In this document: positions 14,727 to 20,500 of the stretch, piece after piece
Layout of the letters: every line of letters starts with the position of its first letter
Numbering within the stretch: position 1 is the stretch's first letter
NCBI GenBank assembly: GCA_003164475.1
Contig: PLTL01000393.1
Coordinates: 1-21,945 of the forward strand
Direction of reading: 5' to 3'
Source of the DNA: Candidatus Dormiibacterota bacterium
Lineage (GTDB): Bacteria; Chloroflexota; Dormibacteria; UBA8260; Bog-877
Length of the DNA: 21,945 nt
The notes under the pieces: generated by a model
What the model was told of the DNA's origin: nothing
The model's database searches: none
The model's input: only the letters and a program-made list of their open reading frames with translations
Position numbers and translations under genes: made by a program

Positions 14727-15007
14727 CGGAGTTGGAGCGGCGATACCGGCTGAAGGATCTGACCGGAGGCCGGACTGCGGAGGTCTGGGGCTCTCCCCCT
14801 CGGGCCGAGGGCGAACCAGGACTCTGCGCCCTGCTGCGACCTTATCTCGACCTCCCAGTTCCCGTCCTCACCCAGTCGCTGGACCAAGAGACTGGGGAAC
14901 GCGGGACCAGGGTGGTGGTCCTTGTCCCGGGATCGCCGGGCTGGCTGCCGGCATGTCTGAAAAGAGCTGCCCAGGAGCTCCGACTGCAGCTGAGGGAGGG
15001 TGGCTAG
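14723..15007 (+). CDS. Hypothetical protein coupled to the HExxH protein
   Basis: This 94-residue protein of no recognised family begins MTELERRYRLKDLTGGRTAE. It includes a hydrophobic strand-like segment, TRVVVLVPGSPGWLP, and ends in a charged helix (LKRAAQELRLQLREGG). The GTG at 14723 shares GTGA with the stop of the HExxH gene, and GGAG lies eight bases before it. The two are almost certainly translated as a pair, which suggests a shared function, for example a specificity or regulatory subunit. There is no membrane segment. The stop TAG is followed at once by the inverted repeat CCCGAAGTTCGGG. Confidence 0.65.
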   Translation: MTELERRYRLKDLTGGRTAEVWGSPPRAEGEPGLCALLRPYLDLPVPVLTQSLDQETGERGTRVVVLVPGSPGWLPACLKRAAQELRLQLREGG

Positions 15008-15246
15008 CCCGAAGTTCGGGAAACAGCTGAACTCGGTACGAGTTGGGGGGAACCGCGCCGGTTCTGACTACGTTGCCCCAGAGCATCGTCAGCATGCTTG
15101 CGTGGGCTCGGGCTTGGCAACTTCTTCTGACTACCTACCAGATCCTCGTGGAACTCGGATCGAATTCAACCGTCAGCCGAACGTCAGGCCAAGGCCCGTC
15201 GGCTGTCGGTGCTCTCGAAACTTGTGGGGAGAAGGGAGCAGCGGCT
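15008..15246 (+). promoter_or_regulatory. Structured non-coding leader upstream of the lipoprotein gene
   Basis: This 239-base gap contains three separate dyads. CCCGAAGTTCGGG (15008-15020) comes directly after the upstream stop. AACTCG-GTA-CGAGTT (15030-15044) is a near-perfect palindrome shaped like an operator. Further on, CAGCCGA (15174-15180) pairs with TCGGCTG (15199-15205) around an inner GGCC-AA-GGCC hairpin. The stretch is less GC-rich than its neighbours. GGGAG at 15234-15238 serves the ATG at 15247. It may hold the promoter, an operator and a structured 5' leader. It does not match a riboswitch class that I can name. Confidence 0.4.
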
Positions 15247-15891
15247 ATGGTCGTCTCCTCGCTGGGTTGGGGGGGGCAGGTGACGGGGTGGGGGCGGTCG
15301 TGGAGCGCTGGGCTATCGGTGGGCCTGGGACTGACGGTGTCGCTGATCGCGGCGTGCGCTAGCCCTCCTGCCAAGATTCCCTTCGCCAGCCCGTCACCTT
15401 CGGAGGCGGCCACGACCATCGCCCCCGGAGTCGAGGCGAGTCCGTCGCAGCTCCAGCTTCCCCCCTACACGGTCTCGATCACCAACCCCTTGCCGGCCGG
15501 GATTTCGCCAACACAGGTGGTGACGGATGTCGTGGTCGACAATTTGATCGAGAATGCGGCACTTGAGAAGGGTGATCCGAACCTACTCGCGGACGCGGAC
15601 ACCGGCGATCTTCTCGAGTCCGAACAGCAGGACCTGGCCACAAGTGGCTCCGACAGGATCAAGGTGCTGATGGTGCAAGACGATATTTCGAGTGTGCAAC
15701 TGGGGTCCAAGGGTGACCCGAACGACGTGTCCGCGAACATTGCTGCGATCGTTGAGGGTTCCGAGACGCGCCAAGTGCGCGATGCGGCTGGGGTGGTTAC
15801 CAGTAAGACAGCGCAATTCGATGTGCTGTTGTGGGCGGTCTGGGCCCCCACACTCAATCGGTATCTGCTGTGCGACGAAGCAGCTTCGTAG
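15247..15891 (+). CDS. Predicted lipoprotein of unknown function
   Basis: This 214-residue protein has a long lipoprotein signal peptide. After a short N-region (MVVSSLGWGGQVTGWGRSWS), a hydrophobic stretch (AGLSVGLGLTVSLIA) ends in the lipobox LIAAC with Cys37 as the lipidated residue, so it should be anchored outside the cytoplasmic membrane. A Ser/Pro/Ala linker (about 38-75) precedes a folded domain rich in Asp, Val and Leu: TDVVVDNLIENAALEKGDP, LESEQQDLATSG, and SDRIKVLMVQDDISSVQLG. It ends in a Trp-containing strand, FDVLLWAVWAPTLNRYLL. No family is recognised. The ATG at 15247 has GGGAG eight bases upstream. Codon third positions are less G/C-biased than in neighbouring genes. It overlaps the next secreted-protein gene by 22 bases, so the two likely form an extracellular pair. 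Confidence 0.75.
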   Translation: MVVSSLGWGGQVTGWGRSWSAGLSVGLGLTVSLIAACASPPAKIPFASPSPSEAATTIAPGVEASPSQLQLPPYTVSITNPLPAGISPTQVVTDVVVDNLIENAALEKGDPNLLADADTGDLLESEQQDLATSGSDRIKVLMVQDDISSVQLGSKGDPNDVSANIAAIVEGSETRQVRDAAGVVTSKTAQFDVLLWAVWAPTLNRYLLCDEAAS

Positions 15892-16814
15892 GCTTGGGCG
15901 TCGCGCTGGCGCTGCTGACCTCCGTGGTCGGCACCGTGAACGCCAGCGCGGGGTTCCCTGGACTCGGCCCGACGGTGGGCTGCCAGGCGAGCTCGGGGGA
16001 GCTGGCCTTCGGAGGGACATGTGTGGCGGTTGTTGGGCCCTCCGCCCCGACTCAGCCCGCCGCATGGCATCACTGGGTGACCCAGGTTCCCACCGCCCCG
16101 CCCGCGTGCATCCCCTACGAAACCACCGTGTGGGCTGCGGCAGTGAACGGGCCGACCGCCGTCGGAGGAGCGTTCTGGACGGAGGAGGGACAGCGGGTGC
16201 CGGTCGTCTATTCGACTCCCCTCATGGACCGAGGTTGGAACTGGGAGGTGAGTTGTGGCAGCCCGGGAACGATCCGCTTCCTGGGCATCGCAGCCGAGCC
16301 ACGCAGGCCCAGCCCCTGCTCCCCACAGACGTTGGCGGTGGGCTGTCTCCCCGGATTCGACGCAGCCAGCTTCCTTGCCCACGTCGAAGGGCAGGTGCCT
16401 GCGGAAACGGTCCAGGCCAAGCCGGCGACGCTCGGTGTGGTCGGGGTCCCGGTCGAGGCCGACCTGGTGCCAGCGCCCGCGATCCAGTCTGCGGAGATCA
16501 ACCTCGGAGTGCCGGACCTTGGTGACGGCGATCCAGGCGAGATCCTGCACGTGGTGTGGGTGGTGGAGGCAACTCCGGAAGTGGTGTCGTGGGATTGGCC
16601 AGATGGGACGTCATCGACGGAGGGGGACTGGATTCCACAGAGGTACGACAGCGGCGGCTCCATCGAGGCTGAGCTCACCTACCGGGTTACGGCGGATGGG
16701 TTCTGGTCAGACGGCGTGCGCGTTCACAGCCTCCCGTCGGAGAAGGTGGGGACAATCCGGGTGACCGCCCAGCTTGGGTACTCGGTCCAGCAGATCCAGG
16801 CGGGGCTTGGGTAG
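15870..16814 (+). CDS. Secreted protein of unknown function
   Basis: This 314-residue protein begins with a Sec-type signal peptide: two Arg, then FVGLGVALALLTSVVGTV and a likely cleavage after NASA near residue 26. There is no second membrane segment, so the mature protein is probably released or wall-associated. The mature part has six Cys in GCQASSGELAFGGTC, PPACIPYET, EVSCGSPG and SPCSPQTLAVGC, which could form disulfides. The C-terminal third (VVSWDWPDGTSSTEGDWIP, ELTYRVTADGFWSD) looks like beta-sandwich sequence, perhaps PKD-like, without a firm match. The GTG at 15870 is inside the end of the lipoprotein gene (22-base overlap). That start is preferred because the signal peptide begins immediately after it. 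Its codon bias is looser than in flanking housekeeping genes. Confidence 0.7.
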   Translation: MRRSSFVGLGVALALLTSVVGTVNASAGFPGLGPTVGCQASSGELAFGGTCVAVVGPSAPTQPAAWHHWVTQVPTAPPACIPYETTVWAAAVNGPTAVGGAFWTEEGQRVPVVYSTPLMDRGWNWEVSCGSPGTIRFLGIAAEPRRPSPCSPQTLAVGCLPGFDAASFLAHVEGQVPAETVQAKPATLGVVGVPVEADLVPAPAIQSAEINLGVPDLGDGDPGEILHVVWVVEATPEVVSWDWPDGTSSTEGDWIPQRYDSGGSIEAELTYRVTADGFWSDGVRVHSLPSEKVGTIRVTAQLGYSVQQIQAGLG

Positions 16815-16839
16815 GGCGGCTCGTCACGCCCGACTTCGA

Positions 16840-16845
16840 TAGACT
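16840..16845 (+). promoter_or_regulatory. Candidate -10 box (TAGACT) for tRNA-Val
   Basis: GATAGACT lies 18 bases before the first base of the tRNA, after the end of the secreted-protein gene. The same GATAGACT string precedes serA at 20421-20428, which supports it as a promoter element of this genome. Confidence 0.45.
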
Positions 16846-16863
16846 GGGCGCCCGAGATGGAGC

Positions 16864-16940
<77 letters not shown>

Positions 16941-17289
16941 CCTGGGCGATCCGCCTGGGTCACGCCTCCCCCGGTCGCTGCGTGTCCCCAGGGCTGCCCT
17001 GGGCAGAGCGGCACGGGCTCAGGAGTTCCCCGGCGTCTCGACTGGGGACGAGGTGACGTTCTGTCTCCCCGGCGGACGGCGGCAGGCCGCTGAGGGCGAC
17101 GGGCGGTGGACGACGGGGTGGCGCTTCCCGTCCGTCGAATCTGGGTGCCGGGTGACCAGGGCAGATCTGACCCGACTCCATCCCCTCAGAGCGACCGGGC
17201 CCGCCCGGCTTCCCGGCCCGGCCCACTCTGGCCCTGGCCTGGCCCGGAGATCGCACGAACCCCCGTCCAAATGCGATCCTTAGCATCCC
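16941..17289. other. Gene-free stretch after tRNA-Val
   Basis: I see no supportable gene in these 349 bases. All open frames give Arg/Pro/Gly-rich shadow-like sequence, and none carries a ribosome site with a protein-like start. There is no integrase remnant, no obvious repeat of the tRNA 3' end, and no T-run terminator. The A/T-richer last 30 bases (TAGCAT at 17281-17286) may belong to the promoter of the membrane-protein gene starting at 17290. Confidence 0.45.
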
Positions 17290-18108
17290 ATGCGTAACCC
17301 GGGTAGCAGAGAACTTCGGCGCCGCCAGGCCCGCTACGAGAACCAGCAGCGGAGCGCGGTCCGGGAACAGACGTCGGCTCCTCGGAAGGAGGACGTCCTG
17401 AAGCGAGGGGGCCTCCTCGAAGGGTTGTCGCCTCGAGTGGTCACCCGGGTGGCCCTGGCCGTCAGCGTGGGCAGCGTGGTGGTAGTGGCGGCGGGGGTTC
17501 TGGGGCTGCTGATCGAGATCGGGCAGCGGGACGCGGTCCTCGGGGCCATCGTCGTGCTCCTGGCCCTGGCCATCTGCGCGGTGACCGGGACCATCGCGGT
17601 GCCCGCGATGCAGGCGGTCCGCCGAGATCGGAAGCTCCCGGCCCGCACCATTCAGGGACAGCTGGTGGGGGCCAGCTTGATCTCACCCACCCCGGGACTG
17701 GCCACCCTGGTCGTGAACGTCGGACGGCAGGTGGAGCAGTTCCGAGTCCGGCGCGAACTCTTCGATAGGGTGAAGGTGGGCGCCACCGTGGTTGGGATCA
17801 CGGTGACCCCCAGCCTCAGCCACGTCCAGACCCTGACCGTGATCCGGCGGGATCGGATGGCCGCCATGACCACCCCTCCGATAACCCGGTCCATGAGGTT
17901 CGCTGTTTGGCTGCCCCTGGCATCGGTGGGCGGACTTGTCGCCGGAGTGGCGCTGGGTGGTTTGGTCGGTGCCCTCCTGCCGCTGGGGATTGGTGCCATG
18001 CATGCTTTGGTGACCCTCTTCCTGGTGGCTCTCCTTGCGGGCGGCGTGACGCTGTTCTCCAGGTGGTACGGCAGCCGGCTGATGAAGCAGCTGGAACTGA
18101 GCCAATAG
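17290..18108 (+). CDS. Hypothetical membrane protein with four transmembrane helices
   Basis: This 272-residue protein of unknown family begins with a strongly basic cytoplasmic N-terminus (MRNPGSRELRRRQARYE, about residues 1-42). It then has two adjacent helices (about 53-74 and 82-107), a soluble beta-rich middle domain (about 118-190, with QGQLVGASLISPTPGLATL and VGITVTPSLSHVQTLTVI), and two more helices (about 204-229 and 233-257). A short tail ends the protein. The middle domain is likely on the cytoplasmic side by the positive-inside rule. The ATG at 17290 gives the full basic N-terminus but has no Shine-Dalgarno. TAGCAT ends only three bases before it, too close for a standard leaderless start, so the true start may differ. 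It stands alone, 115 bases before the rpsF start. Confidence 0.75.
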   Translation: MRNPGSRELRRRQARYENQQRSAVREQTSAPRKEDVLKRGGLLEGLSPRVVTRVALAVSVGSVVVVAAGVLGLLIEIGQRDAVLGAIVVLLALAICAVTGTIAVPAMQAVRRDRKLPARTIQGQLVGASLISPTPGLATLVVNVGRQVEQFRVRRELFDRVKVGATVVGITVTPSLSHVQTLTVIRRDRMAAMTTPPITRSMRFAVWLPLASVGGLVAGVALGGLVGALLPLGIGAMHALVTLFLVALLAGGVTLFSRWYGSRLMKQLELSQ

Positions 18109-18154
18109 CCTCCGCCGCCCAACTCGACTGCGCGGCCGTCGGGGGAACGGATGC

Positions 18155-18160
18155 TAAGAT
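18155..18160 (+). promoter_or_regulatory. Candidate -10 box (TAAGAT) for rpsF-ssb-rpsR
   Basis: TAAGAT in an A/T-richer patch lies 63 bases before the rpsF start codon. A clear -35 is not visible. A leader of about 55 bases with GGGAGG at 18210-18215 would result, which is suitable for ribosomal-protein autoregulation but shows no recognised motif. Confidence 0.4.
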
Positions 18161-18223
18161 TCGGGTCCCCTGCACCCGGTCCCCAGCCGGCTGCATACCC
18201 ACAGGATCTGGGAGGCCCCTGAT

Positions 18224-18745
18224 TTGGACCGTGAGTACGAACTCTTCTACATCGTCCGCCCCGACGTCGACGAGGATCAGGTCCGGACGGTCATGGATGA
18301 GGTTGCCGCGCTGATCGCCGGCCACGGCGGAGAGGTCAGCAAGTCCTCACTCTGGGGGCGCCGTCGGCTGGCCTACACCGTGGCCGGCTTCAATGATGGC
18401 TACTACGCGGTGAAGGAGATCCGCCTGCCCGCGGAGAAAATCCGCGAGCTGGAGCGCCAGCTCCGGCTCGACGACCGGGTGATCCGGCACCTGGTCAGCC
18501 TCAAGCAGGTCTACTACCTGCCCGGCGACGAGGACCGTCGGGGTCGGGTCAGGGGCAGAGGGCGGGACCGTGCCGGCAGTCCCGAGAGCGGCGCACCCGA
18601 AGACGGCGGAATGGCGGACGATGATCTCGAGGCCGGGGTGGCGGCGGATGATGGTTTCAACCCTGAGGCCTCCGGCCAGGACGGCGCCGCCCGGGTCTCA
18701 GCCGAGACCTCCGAAGACGCCGCCGACGACGATGGGGAGGAGTAA
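18224..18745 (+). CDS. rpsF: Ribosomal protein bS6 with acidic C-terminal extension
   Basis: This is the 30S subunit protein bS6, which binds 16S rRNA together with bS18. The core (about 1-100) shows REYELFYIVRPDVDEDQV, SLWGRRRLAYTVAGFNDGYY and IRELERQLRLDDRVIRHLVS, all standard for bS6. The start is a TTG at 18224 with GGGAGG eight bases upstream. The protein is 173 residues long, against about 95-100 for a core bS6. The extra 70 residues start with a basic Arg/Gly run (RGRVRGRGRDR) and then become Asp/Glu/Ala-rich, ending DDDGEE. Such acidic tails occur in some bS6 proteins (E. coli RpsF carries a short glutamate tail), but this one is long. ssb follows two bases after the stop. Confidence 0.95.
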   Translation: MDREYELFYIVRPDVDEDQVRTVMDEVAALIAGHGGEVSKSSLWGRRRLAYTVAGFNDGYYAVKEIRLPAEKIRELERQLRLDDRVIRHLVSLKQVYYLPGDEDRRGRVRGRGRDRAGSPESGAPEDGGMADDDLEAGVAADDGFNPEASGQDGAARVSAETSEDAADDDGEE

Positions 18746-18747
18746 CC

Positions 18748-19227
18748 GTGGCAGGATCCCTCAACCGAGTGATGCTGATCGGCCGGTGCACCGCCGATCC
18801 CGAGATGAGATACCTTCCGAGCGGCCAGCCGGTTACCCAGCTGCGGCTCGCCACCAATCGCTACGGCAGCTCCCAGGACGGTGAGCGCCGCGAGTTCACC
18901 GACTACCACGACGTCGTGGTCTGGAACATGGGCCAGCGCAAGCTCGCCGAGCTCGCGGGCCAGTTCCTGCGCAAGGGCAGCCTGGTCTACATCGAGGGCC
19001 GCTTGCAGACGCGCTCCTGGGAAGGGCAGGATGGCCAGAAGCGTTACCGCACCGAGGTGAACGCCAGTGACATCCAGTTCCTCGACTCGCGGGGAGCTGG
19101 CACCGAGGGCAGCGATTCCGGCCCCCGGGTGCAGAGTTTCCCCCCGCCGGCGGCGGGCGACACCGCGACATCCACCCCGGCGGACCTGCCGGATGGGGAC
19201 ATTGACCCTGATGACATTCCTTTCTAG
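18748..19227 (+). CDS. ssb: Single-stranded DNA-binding protein
   Basis: This 159-residue SSB coats single-stranded DNA during replication, repair and recombination. The OB-fold (about 1-110) is seen in LNRVMLIGRCTADPEMRYLP, FRKGSLVYIEGRL-like sequence (FLRKGSLVYIEGRLQTRSW) and the aromatic residues that stack on bases (Tyr and Trp in FTDYHDVVVWNMGQ). A Pro/Ser/Gly/Thr linker leads to the acidic tip DPDDIPF, the partner-recruiting tail. The GTG at 18748 has GGGGAGG seven bases upstream, overlapping the end of rpsF. It lies in the common order rpsF-ssb-rpsR, with rpsR 42 bases downstream. Length and motifs are ordinary. Confidence 0.96.
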   Translation: MAGSLNRVMLIGRCTADPEMRYLPSGQPVTQLRLATNRYGSSQDGERREFTDYHDVVVWNMGQRKLAELAGQFLRKGSLVYIEGRLQTRSWEGQDGQKRYRTEVNASDIQFLDSRGAGTEGSDSGPRVQSFPPPAAGDTATSTPADLPDGDIDPDDIPF

Positions 19228-19269
19228 GTTCGGGATGAACCGCGAGATCGGAGGCTGAGAGAAACAGAG

Positions 19270-19503
19270 ATGTCGGAGTACGCCCGGCGCCGCCCGCGCA
19301 AGGTTTGCAACTTCTGCCTGGAGAGAATCGTCGACGTTGATCACAAGGAGGTCTCGCGGCTGCGCCGCTACATCAGCGAGCGGGGCAAGATCCTTCCCCG
19401 GCGCGTGACCGGAACCTGCTCCTTGCATCAGCGTCGGCTCACCGTGGCGATCAAGCGGGCCCGGCACATGGCGTTGCTGCCGTTCGCCACCGACCAGCAC
19501 TGA
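19270..19503 (+). CDS. rpsR: Ribosomal protein bS18, zinc-binding type
   Basis: This 77-residue bS18 pairs with bS6 on the platform of the small subunit. The core [20 protein letters not shown] and [16 protein letters not shown] is typical. It keeps a full Cys/His set, CNFC (Cys13, Cys16) and CSLH (Cys50, His53), which marks the zinc-binding (C+) form of the protein, as opposed to the zinc-free form some bacteria switch to in zinc starvation. The ATG at 19270 is preceded by a purine-rich GAGAGAAACAGAG. It is the last gene of the operon. rplI, which often follows, is absent here. A GC-rich hairpin lies 36 bases after the stop. Confidence 0.96.
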   Translation: MSEYARRRPRKVCNFCLERIVDVDHKEVSRLRRYISERGKILPRRVTGTCSLHQRRLTVAIKRARHMALLPFATDQH

Positions 19504-19538
19504 TCTCCGCCGCAGCCGGATCACACTCCGCTCATGGG

Positions 19539-19561
19539 GCGGTCGGGGCCGCTTCGACCGC
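19539..19561 (+). terminator. Possible GC-rich hairpin after rpsR
   Basis: GCGGTCG (19539-19545) pairs with CGACCGC (19555-19561) around a nine-base loop, 35 bases after the rpsR stop. There is no T-run, so it would be a non-canonical terminator at best. It also directly abuts TAAGGT (19564-19569), a possible -10 for the next gene. Confidence 0.35.
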
Positions 19562-19606
19562 GGTAAGGTCCAGGGCGTTCCCTGAGTTCCCGGGAGGCCT
19601 AAGGCA

Positions 19607-20410
19607 GTGACGGTGGCGCGCAAGGCGGCTCCTCCTCAGCGCGCGACGCTGAATTCGCGCTCGACCGGTATGGTGACCCTTTCCTTCGATGTCGGCGGCA
19701 CTGGCATCAAGGTGGAGGCCCTCGACCCGGCCGGCAAGCCGCTCACCGACCGTATCGGGGTCCCCACCCCCTACCCGCTCACCCCAGAGCGGCTTCTGGA
19801 GATCTTCAAGGAGCTGGCCGCCAGGAGCCCGGGCTTCGACCGGGTCTCGGTGGGCTTCCCCGGGGTGATCCGCCAGGGGACCGTGATCAGCGCACCGCAC
19901 TTCATCCGTGAGAAGGGGGACGAGAGCCCCGTCTCGCCAGAGCTGAGCCATGCCTGGGACCGCTTCGACCTCTCTGGTCGCACCGCGGAGGCGCTGGGCA
20001 AGCCGGCGCGCGTGGGCAACGACGCGGAGGTCCAGGGGCTGGCGGTCATCAGGGGAAAGGGGCTCGAGGTGGTGATCACCCTGGGAACCGGCTTCGGCAC
20101 CGCTGTCTTCAGCGGCGGACGGCTGTCGGTGGACTTGGAGCTGGCCCATCATCCCTGTCACCAGGGGCAGACCTACAACGAGTATGTGGGCGACTCGGCC
20201 CGACGCCGGATCGGGAATGCACGCTGGAACCGACGGGTGCAGCGGGCCGTCGAACTGGTCCGGGCGCTGCTGTTCTTCGACCATCTCTACGTCGGCGGCG
20301 GAAACGCGGCCTGGGTCAGGGTGGACCTCGGCGACGACGTCAGCCTGGTCGACAACGCCGCCGGGGTGCTGGGCGGGATCAAGCTCTGGGAGAGCTCCCG
20401 GAGGCGCTGA
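19607..20410 (+). CDS. ROK family sugar kinase, polyphosphate glucokinase-like
   Basis: This 267-residue kinase likely phosphorylates glucose or a related sugar. The phosphate-binding motif FDVGGTGIK is at residues 27-35, the catalytic Asp139 lies in RVGNDAEVQGL, and the second phosphate motif is TLGTGFGTAVFSGG (158-171). LELAHHP stands where these kinases have their E-x-G-H sugar-contact segment. The Cys-rich zinc motif of typical ROK repressors and glucokinases is absent, and the overall layout (SVGFPGVIRQGTV, short length) resembles polyphosphate/ATP glucokinases of actinobacteria. The phosphate donor cannot be told from sequence alone. The GTG at 19607 has GGGAGG nine bases upstream. It adds about 20 basic residues before the fold, and ATG 19670 would be the minimal start but has no ribosome site. 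Confidence 0.82.
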   Translation: MTVARKAAPPQRATLNSRSTGMVTLSFDVGGTGIKVEALDPAGKPLTDRIGVPTPYPLTPERLLEIFKELAARSPGFDRVSVGFPGVIRQGTVISAPHFIREKGDESPVSPELSHAWDRFDLSGRTAEALGKPARVGNDAEVQGLAVIRGKGLEVVITLGTGFGTAVFSGGRLSVDLELAHHPCHQGQTYNEYVGDSARRRIGNARWNRRVQRAVELVRALLFFDHLYVGGGNAAWVRVDLGDDVSLVDNAAGVLGGIKLWESSRRR

Positions 20411-20422
20411 GCCTGCGTCGGA

Positions 20423-20428
20423 TAGACT
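20423..20428 (+). promoter_or_regulatory. Candidate -10 box (TAGACT) for serA
   Basis: GATAGACTTT lies 72 bases before the serA ATG and 12 bases after the kinase stop. It repeats the GATAGACT seen before tRNA-Val. The -35 region would fall inside the end of the kinase gene and is not recognisable. Confidence 0.45.
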
Positions 20429-20442
20429 TTGCTCCGTCGCGG

Positions 20443-20466
20443 GGGGATCGGCTGCCAGCCGTCCCC
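20443..20466 (+). promoter_or_regulatory. Stable hairpin in the serA leader
   Basis: GGGGA (20443-20447) pairs with TCCCC (20462-20466) and CGGCT (20449-20453) pairs with AGCCG (20457-20461). One base is bulged and the loop is three bases (GCC). It lies between the candidate promoter and the ribosome site GGAGAGG (20486-20492). It could act as a leader structure or as a terminator-like element for the upstream kinase gene. No T-run follows. Confidence 0.5.
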
Positions 20467-20500
20467 GCAGCCTGGCGATCTTGCCGGAGAGGTAATTCGC

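Noticed and set aside
15043..15246. Extension of the lipoprotein gene upstream of ATG 15247
   Set aside because: The extra residues would bury the signal peptide, lack a ribosome site, and overlay the three dyad structures.
17271..17297. An eight-codon upstream ORF overlapping the start of the membrane-protein gene
   Set aside because: It has no ribosome site, and a frame this short is expected by chance.
18514..19623. A 369-codon minus-strand frame across rpsF-ssb-rpsR
   Set aside because: It is a shadow of three conserved ribosomal/replication genes.
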